Shown here in pieces: positions 11,927 through 24,820 of a stretch of 64,000 bases of DNA (its first letter is position 1; each line of letters starts with the position of its first letter). The position numbers and the translations under genes are program-made. This DNA is from Lamellibrachia columna (lineage: Eukaryota; Annelida; Polychaeta; Sabellida; Siboglinidae): NCBI GenBank assembly GCA_963662155.1, contig OY759261.1, positions 36,616,522 through 36,680,521 on the forward strand, in the 5' to 3' direction. The notes under the pieces are model-generated. The model did no database searches and was not told the DNA's origin. It saw only the letters and a list, made by a program, of their open reading frames with translations.

Positions 11927-13605
11927 TGTTGATTGGAGATATTGAATATTTGGCAACGATGTGACAATGGAGGTACAACTGCCATAGTTAGGAAATACAG
12001 GAAGTTGGTCAGAACACTAAAGCAGCCACAGGTGGAGCAGGTAATATTGTCAGGGATTTTACCAGTAATAGGAAGGAGGGGTCACAGATTTCGAAATTGC
12101 CGGGGGATGGCAATTAACATGTTAGTCCAGAAGCTATGTAGGGAAGAGGAAGTTGGATTTGTGGGGAAGTTTTGTTGGAAGGGCTGATATGTACATGAAG
12201 GATGGGCTTCATCTAAATGGAAAGGGGGCAGCAGTATTTGCGGATGGACTCACAGCAGCAGTGGACAGTGGCATGACTAGCATAATAAATATTTTTGGTA
12301 GTAAACATTGTTTAAACTAGAAGCGCAGGGGAGTTACTTAGAGATGCCTCAAGCAGGACAAGAGGCCACTAGTACAGATAAACCAATAACAAAATGTCCG
12401 AAAAACATGTCTGAAGCAGGTTATAGATGCGTGTGTTTAAATGCTAGGAGTATAATAAATAAGAAAAACGAATTAAACATTATGGTAGAAGATATTGACC
12501 CTCACATAATTGGTATTACCGAATCATGGGCCAACACAGACATAACAGATGCTGAATTAGGATTGACAGGATACGTAATGTTTAGGAGAGATCGAATAGG
12601 AAGAAGGGGAGGGAGAGTTATTCTATATGTTAAAGAATCTATTCAGGCTTATGAAATAAAATTAGAAAGGGAAGCAGATTGCGATGAAGCTGTTTGGTGT
12701 AAAATAGTTTCAGGAAATTCAAAATTAACTATTGGATTATTTACCGAAGTACAAACATAAACGAAGAGGATAACACAAAAATACAAAATGCTATAAAGCA
12801 AGTTAGTAAAGGGGAATGTATCATAATGGGAGATTTTAACCATGGACACATACAATGGAAATCTCTAGAGAGTACAGGGTGTGAGGACCAACAATTTCTA
12901 TTTTTAATTCAGAATAGCTTCCTTACTCAGCACGTGCTAGAACCAACCAGGGGAGATAATGTATTATATATAGTTTTATCATCACAAAAATAATTACTGG
13001 ACAATGTAAAAATACATGAACCATTGGGTAACAGTGACCACAATCAAATACATTTTGACATCAATGTAAAATCAGAAAGTAAAAATAAAAAACGTATAGG
13101 AGAAACTTCCACAAAGGTAACTATAGAGATATGAGAAAATACTTAGCAAAGCTAGATTGGAATAACATGCTGATGAAAAAGACTGCAATTGAATGTTGGA
13201 ATATTCTAAAATATGAAATTGAGAGTATCATCGATAAATTTGTTCCCTTGAAAAAACAAGGAAAACGGTCTAGAAAGAAACACTTGTCAAAAGAAGCTAT
13301 TAGAAAAATAGTGTTTAAGCAAACTATGTGGAGGGTTTATAGGCGTACCAGAAAGGACAAAGACTATGCAAATTACAAAGAGGCACTTAACCTAGCTACA
13401 ACTGAAATAAAAAAATTGGCAGGTAATATAAAAAATTACAGCAAGAGTTTCTATGCTTATGTAAGGAGTAAACAGAAAGTTCAAGATAAGGTCTGACCAC
13501 TGGAAAACAACAGTGGAAACATAATTTCAGACAGGTTTCAAATGGCATAGGTCCTGAATGAGTATTTCAGCTCAGTTTTTACCACAGAAGATATCAGCTC
13601 ACTTC
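11927..13605 (+). mobile_element. CR1-like retrotransposon, copy B: ORF1 end, endonuclease, linker
   Basis: The first part (11,946-12,300) reads VRKYRKLVRTLK, VILSGILPVIG, then after a frameshift KDGLHLNGKGAAVFADGL. These are the late part and Asp-His block of the SGNH/GDSL esterase-like domain found in ORF1 of some CR1/L2 elements. Then 12,412-12,760 encodes an APE-type endonuclease: CLNARSIINKKNEL, IIGITESWA, then GYVMFRRDRIGRRGG. It continues after a frameshift with GDFNHGHIQWKS (12,833) and LEPTRGDN. A basic linker follows (13,131-13,496). The copy stops at about 13,605, so the RT is absent. Frameshifts and stops mean it is dead as a unit. Confidence 0.85.
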
Positions 13606-13910
13606 CAGTGAAAAATCACAATTTTCTTTCTTGGTGAAACTTTGTAACTTTTTCATGTGATCGGCAAGAGGATGGAAGTCACGCCCATGATCAGCATTGA
13701 CTCACAGTGTTTATCATTTTAGATATCCACTATTTTGATCAGTACCAGATCTAAGGACTAAAGTCAATTCTTTCGATGATTTGAACAAAATAGGCATTTT
13801 TTTTATTAAATCGACTGCGGATGTTACATAAACTATTCACACATTACATATTTGGACACCATTGAACCAGATTTGCGATAGGCTAAATCAGTTTAGGAAG
13901 CAGTTTTAAA
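13606..13910 (+). repeat. Dispersed repeat, copy 2 (partner at 2.9-3.8 kb)
   Basis: This matches the two blocks near 2,885 and 3,690 in the same order, directly abutting the truncated CR1 copy B. The shared blocks include TTTGTAACTTTTTCATGTGA-like text, AAAGTCAATTCTTTCGATGA and GCGATAGGCTAAATCAGTTT. Confidence 0.55.
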
Positions 13911-14818
13911 TCAATGGTATCAAAAATGGGTTCCCATGACTTGTTTCCACGGAACCTAAAAACAGTTTCTGATGGGTTCTCATGATCACAGGGCACGGAA
14001 CCGAAAGTGTTTTCCATGAAATTTGAAATCCTATGTCCTGTGCCAATTTAAGAGTAACATTCAGACACTACATTATCCAAAACTTTAGATATAAAAAATT
14101 TAAATGTATATAAGTTATTATTTTTGTGTTTCTCGTATTGATTTTGTAAATAGCAACTTGTTGAGGCTATGCATAATTTTGGAAGAAGACAAACTCAACT
14201 CTCAGTAAACATCAGTTCAAAGTAATTGTATCTAAGATAGCGATTCGATGTGCTTCCTTAGAATACTGTTGAAACTGTGACCTCTTTTTGAATTGATTAG
14301 CTAATTTAAAATGCCACAGGATAGTCTTTCATGGGAGCCCTGGTGGACATCTGTGGGCGGTCTGCGCACAGGCAGAATCAGGTGCTTTGCGCACACACAA
14401 TTTACATCATTTGAATAATAATACACATAATTTACATCATTTGAATAATGGGAAACTGGCAAATGGTATGTACCCTCAAAGTTGTATTTCGGGTAATAAC
14501 ATAATTAAATAAACTTTTATAAATAAATAAATTTGTATACCGTTGTGAAGAATAGTATCTTGTTGTTCCAGTGATAATAACTGTTAGAATAGATACGTTG
14601 TCAGTGGCGTGTCGTAGTATTAGCAACAGATCCAACTACTGCAGAGGAAGCTGTGCCTTGTGGTACAGCTATTGGTACACATTTGATTGCTAAGCTCCTC
14701 AGCTTTCATTTGACATATTACACAATGTTCTATTCTATATTTTTACTATGATTATGTTAAATAACTGTATTAACAAAATTCACAATTGCCATTTTGAATA
14801 TGCAAAATAATTTTTTTT
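13911..14818. other. Non-coding stretch, nothing recognised
   Basis: AT-rich DNA with only short chance frames. A minor direct repeat (ACACA...TTTACATCATTTGAATAAT) occurs at 14,395-14,450. Confidence 0.45.
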
Positions 14819-14819
14819 A

Positions 14820-14960
14820 TTATTAATTAATTAATTAATCTTGTTCTATTAATTAATTAAGATTGGTCGAATTTAATAGTTTTTGACATATTGACTACAA
14901 TGTTTGTTTCACATTTTGAAACCCTTTTCCGATTGATTTGTGGCTTATTTGTGCACCCAA
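14820..14960 (+). repeat. Dispersed repeat, copy 1 (partner at 62.5 kb)
   Basis: The segment TTAATTAATCTTGTTCTATT, then GATTGGTCGAAT, ending AACCCTTTTCCGATTGATTT, recurs at 62,495-62,625 with few changes. The AATCTT...AAGATT pair makes a small hairpin around TTAATTAA. Confidence 0.7.
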
Positions 14961-17309
14961 TATAATATGCAAATCAATTGCACATCCTGTCATTATTTAT
15001 GTTGCAAACTCAGCACGCAATAACACATTTCGGAGTAGGCTAGACTAGAGGCGCTTCCTGTTAAATGCGTAGCCAGCTCGTTCTCCATCTGCGCGTTGTC
15101 CCTGTTACAGTGTTAGGAATTTGCAGATTATTTATCAAGACCAAGAAAATCATCAAGAAAAACGCTACAGCATTTGGAAACAAAAATGGCACCAATGTGT
15201 CACGTGACCCGTATTTTGGGGAAGCGCAATATTGGTATTCTCTCGCAACTAATGTCCAGAGTTGGTGTGCAATTATTGCACGCAATATTTACCTTGAACG
15301 TTCGATCTTGTTCACCTTGCAACGAGTCAACAGAAATGTCTAACAAGGCACGTTGAGTTATCGTGCCAATGTAGCACATTACGCATATTACAAGGTTTTG
15401 AGCAACCGTTCGAACTCGCAGCCGACGGCGGCGGAGCGAGGCCGAAGAAGCGAATTACCGTGACGAGAATAAGTAGTATTGAGCACAATTGCAACGAGGT
15501 GAAATCGTCGTAAAAAATAATTTACGAATTAGTTATGAGGTATATATTAATTCCTTTCTAAGAAGTTTTTCCGCCGGAGGTAATGACTTTATGGTATATT
15601 TAATTATATGCTCTTTTTTGACTTGAATTGTATGTGGTGATATGATAGGGGAAAGTACTACATAAGTATTGCACTTCTGCTTTCCCCATTTTCACTTGAA
15701 TATCTATTATTATACTCTGTACTATTATTGTATCATTATTATAGTGGTGGAAATACATTCAATTCAATGTTTACCTAAGGGCAAGCCCATGCTACAATTT
15801 CTTCGAGGCATAAAAGAGGCATCACGCAAAAATTCCCGGTTTGTAGTCAACGCGCGAGCGAGCGAAAATAGGTGCCGCAAAACTGTTTTGTTATTGTCTT
15901 CTAAATGCGTATTTCCAACCAATAGGCAAGATCCGAATCATGCCGAAGGGCAACTTTTTTGTACATTTCTGCGGAGAAGTGTAAGAAATGCACTTGGTCT
16001 TGGAAATCTTCTGAAAATGTTGATTATTGAGAATAGCCCCTTTGGCTTTGATAGTCGCTAACACCTCCATCAGCAGGTTAGAAATAAACAATAAAAACCT
16101 CATCCCTCGTTTACTTTTATAAAAAGTTTTAATGAGAAATCGATCAGTTTACTATGCTGCCAAGTAGACCCTAATGGTAAATTTCAGTACTTATAAGTGG
16201 CATTGGTTAGACATTCAGAGTGCTGAGTAAAGCCCTTATATGAGAGCTATTGTTGGGATCTTACATTGTTGCTCTGTCCTGTGTCAGTGATATTTAGTTT
16301 CCCCCACCAAATATGTATCTGTGTTGGGGCACGTACACGTAAAATGCTCAGGGTCACTTGTGAACATAAAGCCACTAACACGCACTCTTACAAAGACTTC
16401 CATTTGTCCATTTTAGTGTTATTTTCTAGTCACAAAATTGATGAAACCACATTTTGATTTCGCCATTTTTTAGCCGATGCAGTGCCAACCCTTGTTTTTT
16501 GTTTGCCTGGTTTATTTCATAGATAAAACAGAATTTGTGAGGATTTATAATTTCTAACAGAATGTCTGTCACAAACATGACTTTTTTTACATAAAAATAA
16601 AACACAACTGCACTGTTCTTGTATATGTGCTGTTTAAAGTACGTGTGGGGCAAACTTGCCCCGGCCCTTTGGCGGGCTTGCCCCAACATGTGGCAAGTCT
16701 TGGGTAGGTCTACTAAGAGTCAGATTTGGGTATTGTTTTTGACAGTTTTGCCATTTGTTAACAGCACAAATGTGGGCAAGATATTTGCGTTCAATTTAAG
16801 ACCGAAACTAATCCTCTAGCTCTACAAATACAGTCTCCATATATATTAGAATGTCCAGGGGGCGGACTAGCCCCGCTCTCCCCTATAATGTAAATCAGGT
16901 AATTGGCAAACATGGGTTTAGGGCTGATCAGTCACTTAGTTTACTATGCTACCGTGTAGTGGCGCAACAGGTTATATACAAAGAAAATTAAGAATTAAGC
17001 CAAGGGGGTCTATGGCCAGCAGCGGATCCAGGGGGGTCTTAGACCTAGACCATGGAGGGGGACTAAGATCCCCCCGTGTCCGTGGCAAATATTACGATAA
17101 AGGATAGCATATATAGGCCTACATGGGAACTAGTGTCAATGTAAAGACTGAAGTAGAACGACACGCGTCGTCCCGCCCCCCCCCCCCCCGGTTCGTACGT
17201 AGAATGATATATGACTACGACTGACTGAGACTCCCCCAGCCAACAAGCCTAGATCCACCCCTGATGGCCCAATGCCGCCGCCCCTAAATACGCCACTGAT
17301 TTTAACGTA
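14961..17309. other. Mixed unique sequence without a supported gene
   Basis: Small frames (60-130 codons) show no domain. Features of note are a GC-rich patch at about 15,420-15,460, a poly-C run at 17,165-17,190 and isolated GGGGCAA/TTGCCCC sites. The GGGGCAAACTTGCCCC palindrome at about 16,648-16,663 is one of these. Confidence 0.4.
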
Positions 17310-17731
17310 CAAACTGGGGCCATGTTGCCCCAGGAGGGCGAGGAGCAACAAACTGGGGCCATGTTGCCCCAGGAGGGCGAGGAGGAGCAACAAACTGGGA
17401 CCATGTTGCCCCAGGAGGGAGAGGATGAGCAACACACTGGGACCATGTTGCCCCAGGAGGGCGAGGAGGAGCAACAAACTGGGACCATGTTGCCCCAGGA
17501 GGGAGAGGATGAGCAACAAACTGGGACCATGTTGCCCCAGGAGGGCGAGGAGGAGCAACAAACTGGGACCATGTTGCCCCAGGAGGGAGAGGATGAGCAA
17601 CAAACTGGGACCATGTTGCCCCAGGAGGGCGAGGAGGAGCAACAAACTGGGACCATGTTGCCCCAGGAGGGAGAGGATGAGCAACAAACTGGGACCATGT
17701 TGCCCCAGGAGGGCGAGGAGGAGCAACAAAC
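17310..17731 (+). repeat. Minisatellite, 42-bp unit, 10 copies, 84-bp alternation
   Basis: The unit contains CCATGTTGCCCCAGGAGGG and ends GAGCAACAAACTGGG. Units alternate between GGCGAGGAGGAG and GGAGAGGATGAG types, so the true repeat is an 84-bp dimer. The period is a multiple of 3, which keeps several frames open on both strands. Those frames are a by-product, not genes. The first two units carry a CTGGGGC/GCCCCAG hairpin with a 6-base loop. Confidence 0.95.
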
Positions 17732-18071
17732 CGCCATTTTATGTAGAAACTACACCAGAAAGTGCATTAAAATTAAGAACATTTATCTTAAAATTTAACT
17801 CTTCCGCCGGGAGGGAAATTCCCCTTGCACCCCCTCGCGAATTCGAAAGTCGCAACACGGCACTTCCGATGTCCTTCGCTGTCTGCATATGTGTGACGCA
17901 TTCAACTGTTGAACCCATACGTGATGACGGAGGTGCTTTGGTTGGGAAGCTTTGTATATGTGAGACAGCTTTCTCTACCTGGGTGGAGCGGTGTGCGGGG
18001 ACGGTAGCTCGGGGGAAGAGGAGGGGGAGAGGGAGGCGGAAGCGGAGGGATAATGAGGAGAGATAATATTT

Positions 18072-18620
18072 ACACTATTTAACAAGACTTAACAAGATTG
18101 TCATCCCAAACCAAAGTTCCAGGTGACCAGTGGACAAGGAAGAAATTGGCTTATCGATAGTCCAACAATTCTATAATTTTATGTATAGTCCACCCTTATG
18201 AGATGTCTGTTAATTTAACATTTTAAACATATTCAAACTTCTGGCATTAACACAATCATTTGTTCCATTAATTTATTATGCCCAACCTACGCTGTTGCTT
18301 AATTAATGCTGCTTTGTGTCGTCTGGTTCTACTGTCTTCTTTGTGTTTGAAGAACATATTTCTATCAATATCCTCTTAACCACTAACTTTTGTAAACACT
18401 TCTGTTTGGTCTCATCATAGTCTCTTTGTCTCTAGTGTTGTCAAACCACATTCTATTAAACGGCTTTCATAACTAATGTTTCTCTATTGTGGTATCATTT
18501 TAGTTGCTCTTCGTTGTATTCTTTCTAGCTTATCTATGTCCTTCTTACGATATGGCCTCCGTTTTTGTTTACAATATTCTAAATGCGGATTAACTATCGC
18601 TTTGTACTAAATACGTGCCC
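18072..18620 (-). mobile_element. CR1 3' end, antisense, 5'-truncated (copy E)
   Basis: Read on the minus strand this is the last part of a CR1 RT C-terminal region and its 3' UTR. It ends in the tandem tail AATCTTGTTAAGTCTTGTTA (seen inverted at 18,074-18,095). It aligns by eye with 22,848-23,345 and 32,079-32,385. It also aligns with the plus-strand end of the CR1 at 58,405-58,640, which carries the NEWNKL motif. 5' truncation is normal for LINE insertions. Confidence 0.75.
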
Positions 18621-19864
18621 AACAACATCGAAACTTGGATCCGCCCGACGGATAATAATAACTGAACCTTCAATGTAGCAAACATTCGTTTTTAAACAAT
18701 GTATTTAGTAATAAATCAATACAACATTGCGACCGTAAAACCCAATGGCGCCTACTACTTCTGCGCGTCGTTGTCAAAGCAAAGCTGTTGTGGCAACTTC
18801 GTAGTTGGCCAAGAACAAAAGACGATCCCGCCACCGACGGCCGCCGACCGCCAAACGACGGACGTGTTTATACACATCTCACAGGCAACTAGACTGTCTC
18901 ACAAATATACATAATGTGATCGTCACAAAATTCAAGTAATTCGCAACCGGTTAATTTTAGGGCCGACCATGTATTGCAGTAGTATTTGAGTCGGTAACTG
19001 TCGAGGATTCCTATAGTCGTTTTGCCCGGCCTCAACGTCTGTTGTCGTCATGACGACGCCCCGTCAACACCCACTGCTGACTACACGTAACGCGTAAATA
19101 TGAACAGTTTTTGCAGGACTACAGATTTCGCTTCAACAATAGTTCTTTACGAGTTTGTGTAAGTTATCACGGCTAGTCCTGCTGGATGCCTAAAATTACT
19201 GTCAAAGCAAATTATTCCCCGTAAGAGCCTACGGTGTGAACGATGCGTTCGATCTGAGTGAATCTTTAAGACTCTTTATGATGCATTAATTTGTAATTGG
19301 TCAGTAACGCCTGGTTGACCGAGGCCTCCCAACACTTACCTGCGGTCACACACGGATCCTGGGCAACATATCAGCACGTCTTCTAGAGCGCCACGGCCCC
19401 ATTAGGAAAGACGTCTGGTCTGTCTTGTCTCTGTGTTGACTCACCACTGTAGCTTGGTGATATGTATTTTATTCTAGTCATGTACAGGCCTGTACTATTT
19501 ACTAAGTTATTAGTAAGTCACGCACGACCGCACACGACTTCGCTCACTGTCGTCAGCGTACGCCACGTTCCGCTTGGATGCCGCTGGCGGAGTAAACAAT
19601 CGGTGAGAATCGTATTCTTGAAATTATGCTCTGCCAGTTATTTACAATGTAGTTGTTGACATCTTTCTGACAACTTAGGTAGTATGGGGGGGGGGGTTAT
19701 TACAAATTATGATAAACAACACTTGATGACAGATATGGTAGGGTAGCCAAGGGGTCCCCTTAATGGAAAATGACTATAGTTATTCAGATTTTTATTATTT
19801 TGAGGCATCCTCACTAACCTAGCATATAAACCTGTTGAAAAGTGGAACTTTCAGCTTTACGCAC
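18621..19864. other. Non-coding stretch, nothing recognised
   Basis: Moderately GC-rich patches and short frames only. A run of nine G lies at 19,687-19,696. No domain is seen. Confidence 0.45.
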
Positions 19865-21210
19865 GCTATGTGTGAATGTAGGATATGTGTGAATGTAGGC
19901 TATGTGTGAATGTAGGATATGTGTGAATGTAGGCTATGTGTGAATGTAGGATATGTGTGAATGTAGGATATGTGTGAATGTAGGCTATGTGTGAATGTAG
20001 GATATGTGTGAATGTAGGCTATGTGTGAATGTAGGCTATGTGTGAATGTAGGATATGTGTGAATGTAGGCTATGTGTGAATGTAGGATATGTGTGAATGT
20101 ACGCTATGTGTGAATGTAGGATATGTGTGAATGTAGGCTATGTGTGAATGTAGGATATGTGTGAATGTAGGCTATGTGTGAATGTAGGATATGTGTGAAT
20201 GTAGGCTATGTGTGAATGTAGGATATGTGTGAATGTAGGCTATGTGTGAATGTAGGATATGTGTGAATGTAGGCTATGTGTGAATGTAGGCTATGTGTGA
20301 ATGTAGGCTATGTGTGAATGTAGGCTATGTGTGAATGTAGGCTATGTGTGAATGTAGGATATGTGTAAATGTAGGCTATGTGTGAATGTAGGCTATGTGT
20401 GAATGTAGGATATGTGTGAATGTAGGATATGTGTAAATGTAGGCTATGTGTGAATGTAGGCTATGTGTGAATGTAGGCTATGTGTGAATGTAGGATATGT
20501 GTAAATGTAGGCTATGTGTGAATGTAGGCTATGTGTGAATGTAGGATATGTGTGAATGTAGGCTATGTGTGAATGTAGGCTATGTGTGAATGTAGGCTAT
20601 GTGTGAATGTAGGATATGTGTAAATGTAGGCTATGTGTGAATGTAGGATATGTGTGAATGTAGGCTATGTGTGAATGTAGGATATGTGTAAATGTAGGCT
20701 ATGTGTGAATGTAGGATATGTGTAAATGTAGGCTATGTGTGAATGTAGGCTATGTGTGAATGTAGGCTATGTGTGAATGTAGGCTATGTGTGAATGTAGG
20801 ATATGTGTGAATGTAGGCTATGTGTGAATGTAGGATATGTGTAAATGTAGGCTATGTGTGAATGTAGGATATGTGTGAATGTAGGCTATGTGTGAATGTA
20901 GGATATGTGTGAATGTAGGCTATGTGTGAATGTAGGATATGTGTAAATGTAGGCTATGTGTGAATGTAGGATATGTGTGAATGTAGGCTATGTGTGAATG
21001 TAGGATATGTGTAAATGTAGGATATGTGTGAATGTAGGCTATGTGTGAATGTAGGATATGTGTAAATGTAGGCTATGTGTGAATGTAGGATATGTGTAAA
21101 TGTAGGCTATGTGTGAATGTAGGCTATGTGTGAATGTAGGCTATGTGTGAATGTAGGATATGTGTGAATGTAGGATATGTGTGAATGTAGGCTATGTGTG
21201 AATGTAGGCT
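19865..21210 (+). repeat. Minisatellite, 17-bp unit, about 79 copies
   Basis: The unit is GCTATGTGTGAATGTAG, with a second type that has GATATG in place of GCTATG. A third type, GATATGTGTAAATGTAG, occurs only from about 20,360 onward. The TAAATG change is seen only on the GATATG background. There is no length variation, and the period is not a multiple of 3. Confidence 0.97.
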
Positions 21211-22142
21211 GAATCATCTGTACTTTGTCCCACTTCCTGTCTTGGTCGGCGCCTTTCTGGGATCTATAGACGCGCCCCGCCAAACTTCAAATGTTGTTAT
21301 AAGGAATTACCCATCCGACCAACGACGACTGGTGCCCGAGAGTCGTAGGAACGTAGCCCATTGGTTCTACGGGGTTATCCGCCAGGGGTACTGTTGTACT
21401 CTGCAGTACCCGTGGCGGCGAAGATGTTTTGAGGTACCCATGCCGTTATACGATTGTTGTGTGGTTATAATATGCAACATCAAAACATTAGTGACGATTG
21501 ACAACACTAACTTATGTAGTCATTAATTAAATCTAATTGTCCAGAGTTGGTGTCTTGCCCCCGGCCTGGGGCAATACATGAAGCCACCCCCCCCCCCGGG
21601 CCGTCTTGCGCCATAACAGTAACAGTCTTTCTCCACAGAATGAAATACGAATACTGAAATGAAACAAACTATTGTTAAATGTAAAACAAATGCATTATAT
21701 TTTATTGGACCCAAACAATAAATATGCATCGTTTACTCACTCTCGAACTCGCCGTTAGGGCAAATAAGACACAGCATTCCTGGCGTGCAGTCAACGTACA
21801 ATTGACACTGTACCCACACTTCCCGAGGTCTAAAGTTCACGAAAGGCTCTCCGCATGACACGCGGCCGTTCTTCCATCTCGCTGCTGGTGCTGACGCATC
21901 TTCTCGTTGGTTTCTTCACTGCATCCTTTGTTCCATTCCTTGGTTCCATTCCTTAGTTCCATTCCTTGGTTCCGTCCTGTGTCCGTACTGCGTCTGTTCT
22001 GTGTCCGTTCTGTGTCCATAATTAAGTATTTAAGTAATACAGTGTCACGTACCATCTATGCGAATTGATAAAACACATAGCTTTTATCAGACATTTTCCA
22101 CTGGGCCTACATAATTACGATTATAAATTGGCCAAATCATGT
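21211..22142. other. Spacer with TTGCCCC/GGGGCAA pair
   Basis: No supported gene. At about 21,550-21,580, GTGTCTTGCCCC and TGGGGCAAT lie back to back, matching the core seen in neighbouring arrays. A CCATTCCTTGGTT-type short repeat lies at about 21,930-21,980. Confidence 0.4.
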
Positions 22143-22655
22143 GGGGGCGTCTTGCCTCGCACTCTAAAGGGGCGTCTTGCCCCGCACTCTAAAGGGGCGT
22201 CTTGTCCCGCACTCTAAAGGGGCGTCTTGCCCCGCACTATAAAGGGCGTCTTGCCCCGCACTCTAAAGGGCGTCTTGCCCCGCACTCTAAAGGGGCGCCT
22301 TGCCCCGCGCTCTAAAGGGCGTCTTGCCCCGCACTCTAAAGGGCGTCTTGCCCCGCACTCTAAAGGGGCGTCTTGTCCCGCACTCTAAAGGGGCGTCTTG
22401 TCCCGCACTCTAAAGGGGCGCCTTGCCCGCACTCTAAAGGGGCGTCTTGTCCCGCACTCTAAAGGGGCGTCTTGTCCCGCACTCTAAAGGGGCGCCTTGC
22501 CCCGCACTCTAAAGGGGCGTCTTTTCCCGCACTCTAAAGGGCGTCTTGCCCCGCACTCTAAAGGGGCGTCTTGTCCCGCACTCTAAAGGGGCGTCTTGCC
22601 CTGCACTCTAAAGGGGCGCCTTGCCCCGCGCTCTAAAGGGGCGCCTTGCCCGCAC
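22143..22655 (+). repeat. Minisatellite, 25-bp unit, about 21 copies
   Basis: The unit reads GGGGCGTCTTGCCCCGCACT then CTAAA, with frequent CTTGTCCC and GCCTTG variants and some 24-bp units lacking one G. The CTCTAAAGGG...CTTGCCC portion resembles the right end of the inverted-repeat element at 31,385-31,405. Confidence 0.95.
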
Positions 22656-22847
22656 GGCTGAGTGAGTAGGCTGACAACGGAAGATTGTCTCTCGTGTCGC
22701 TGTCAGTCTGCTGAGTGTAGACTGACAACGACAGCCCGTCGCTGACGTCGCCGTCGACAGATTGTCTGATCTAATCTCACCGGTAAACGACGTGATGACG
22801 CGATGCTCGCTCTGACAGTCAGCACGAGTGTCGCGTATCGCGTGTCA

Positions 22848-23345
22848 TTTAACAAGATTTAACAAGATTTGCCATCCAAGCCAAAGGCTCAGATGGCAAG
22901 TGGACAAGGAAGTCATTGGCTTATCGAGAGTCCAACAATGTTCATCTACTTATAACCCGCCCTCCTGAGATATGTGTAAACCTTGTTTTTAAACATATTC
23001 ACGCTGCTAGCAGTTACACAATCTGTAGACAATTTGTTCCATTCATTTATTGTCCACTGTGAGAACGAGTGCTTCCTGATGTCCAATCTACATTGATCCT
23101 ATACTAATTTTACCTCATGTCCTCTAGTTCTGCTATCCTTCTTGAGTGAGAAAAACACATTTCTATCAATATTTTCATACCCATTCAATATCTATAAAAC
23201 TTCAATCTGATCTCCTCTTAACCTCCTTGTCTCTAGAGTTGTTAAACCACATTCTTTCAGGCGTTCTTCATAACTAAGGTCTCTCAGTTATGGAATCGTT
23301 TTAGTTGCTCTCCTTTGTATGCGTTCAAACGTATCTATATTTGTT
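22848..23345 (-). mobile_element. CR1 3' end, antisense, 5'-truncated (copy F)
   Basis: This has the same 3' UTR and tail as copy E. The inverted tail TTTAACAAGATTTAACAAGA is at 22,848. On the minus strand it carries the CR1 C-terminal block (a degraded NEWNKL-type segment near 23,040-23,060) and upstream RT-thumb sequence. It is 5'-truncated near 23,345. Confidence 0.75.
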
Positions 23346-23382
23346 GACTGACGTCACACTGCTGTAGTTCCACGATAGAGGC

Positions 23383-23462
23383 AGTGTCTCGGGAGAGCGC
23401 GCAGGCCTTGGGAGAGCGCGCAGGCACGCCTTGGGAGAGCGCGCAGGCACACCTTGAGAGAG
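23383..23462 (+). repeat. Short GC-rich direct repeat, 3-4 units
   Basis: GGGAGAGCGCGCAGGC recurs three times with 23-28 bp spacing, followed by a degraded unit. Confidence 0.8.
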
Positions 23463-24178
23463 GGACCGTGTAACGGATATGCTCGACAATTTCTTAATTA
23501 CGAAAGGGCGCGTGTGAAGGGTGCACAGGGTGGGGCAAAATGACGTAACAAAGTTTACATTAAATAAGTTCTGTCAATTGTTGGGAGGCATAAATAAGAT
23601 GTCCACATGGTTTGTTATACATAGAATTGTGATCACCGCAGACAATGTGTCTTACCCACAGCGAACTTACTGTGATATTAGAGACGTTTCGTTTTTTGTT
23701 GAACCGATTCGAAAATTGAATCGCGGCAACTACTGTCATGTAAAGTGCGCCGGTCTATGACAAGACGTCTCGCAGAATCGATCAATGTACGTTGGTCAGC
23801 AAGTAAACACAATATCAGTGACAGTGCAGCATTTTCTGATGTGATTGCTTCTGTACAAAACTCTAGTATGGCAAAGTCGCTTAATGAAGACAAAGAGGTT
23901 ACATTTATAGATATGTGACGGGAGAGGCCGGTTCTGTGTGAGAATGGTTCTGTAATTCAAAAGGATATTGTTATCGAAACGGTACTTCTAGTACGGGTAA
24001 GATGGATCATTTAAAATTGTACCCAATTAAACTATGTTAGCATGTCTTTAATGTGTTTATGTTATACAAAGATATGCGTGTTACTTATTGGAAAACTATT
24101 TTCCACATATATACAAATGAGCTAAGTTGCATTTTAAAAATAGTGAGAGTACCCCAAACATCTGTCTTACCCCATCCT
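23463..24178. other. Spacer, no supported gene
   Basis: This holds a TGGGGCAAAATGACG site at about 23,532 and TCTTACCCCA at about 24,163. The pair could be worn inverted termini, but the match is weak. No domain is visible in the short frames. Confidence 0.3.
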
Positions 24179-24179
24179 T

Positions 24180-24558
24180 GGGACAAGACGGCCACCTGCC
24201 TGGGACAAGACGGCCACATGCCTGGGACAAGATGGCCACCTGCCTGGGACAAGACGGCCACCTGCCTGGGACAAGACGGCCACCTGCCTGGGACAAGACG
24301 GCCACCTGCCTGGGACAAGACGGCCATCTGCCTGGGACAAGACGGCCACCTGCCTGGGACAAGACGGCCACCTGCCTGGGGCAAGACGGCCACCTGCCTG
24401 GGACAAGACGGCCACCTGCCTGGGACAAGACGGCCACCGGTCTGGGACAAGACGGCCACATGCCTGGGACAAGACGGCCACCTGCCTGGGGCAAGACGGC
24501 CACCTGCCTGGGCCAAGACGGCCACCTGCCTGGGACAAGACGGCCACCTGCCTGGGAC
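24180..24558 (+). repeat. Minisatellite, 22-bp unit, about 17 copies
   Basis: The unit is GGGACAAGACGGCCACCTGC plus CT. Some units have GGGGCAAG. On the minus strand the unit begins CCGTCTTGTCCC, the same core as the 25-bp array at 22.1-22.7 kb. It opens long frames on both strands that are not genes. Confidence 0.95.
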
Positions 24559-24820
24559 CCGACTACGTTCATTTTGAGGAAGACCTCCGCCCTCCCCCCG
24601 CCCCCCACATATTATACATATATCTACTTTTTACCAAGTTTGCAGACTTTTCGCGCGCCATTACATACTTCACTGGTACATGGTAGAGTCCGCACTCATT
24701 TTGCGTTCGAATTCAGTTGAAATATATCCGAAAACTGGCGCAGCAATCAACGCTGTCATCTGATATCAACATCTAAACGAGCAAAACACTTTTTTAATAA
24801 CGAACGTAACAATCGCCAAA

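Noticed and set aside
15065..16103. Overlapping frames of 60-130 codons on both strands
   Set aside because: No domain, no matching splice signals that I could join, and opposite-strand frames of similar size.
17136..18066. Frames of 158-264 codons over the 42-bp array
   Set aside because: Period is a multiple of 3. Continuation past the array shows no domain.
23532..24172. Inverted-terminal element between TGGGGCAAAATGACG and TCTTACCCCA
   Set aside because: Only the first few bases match convincingly, and there is no target duplication or internal support.
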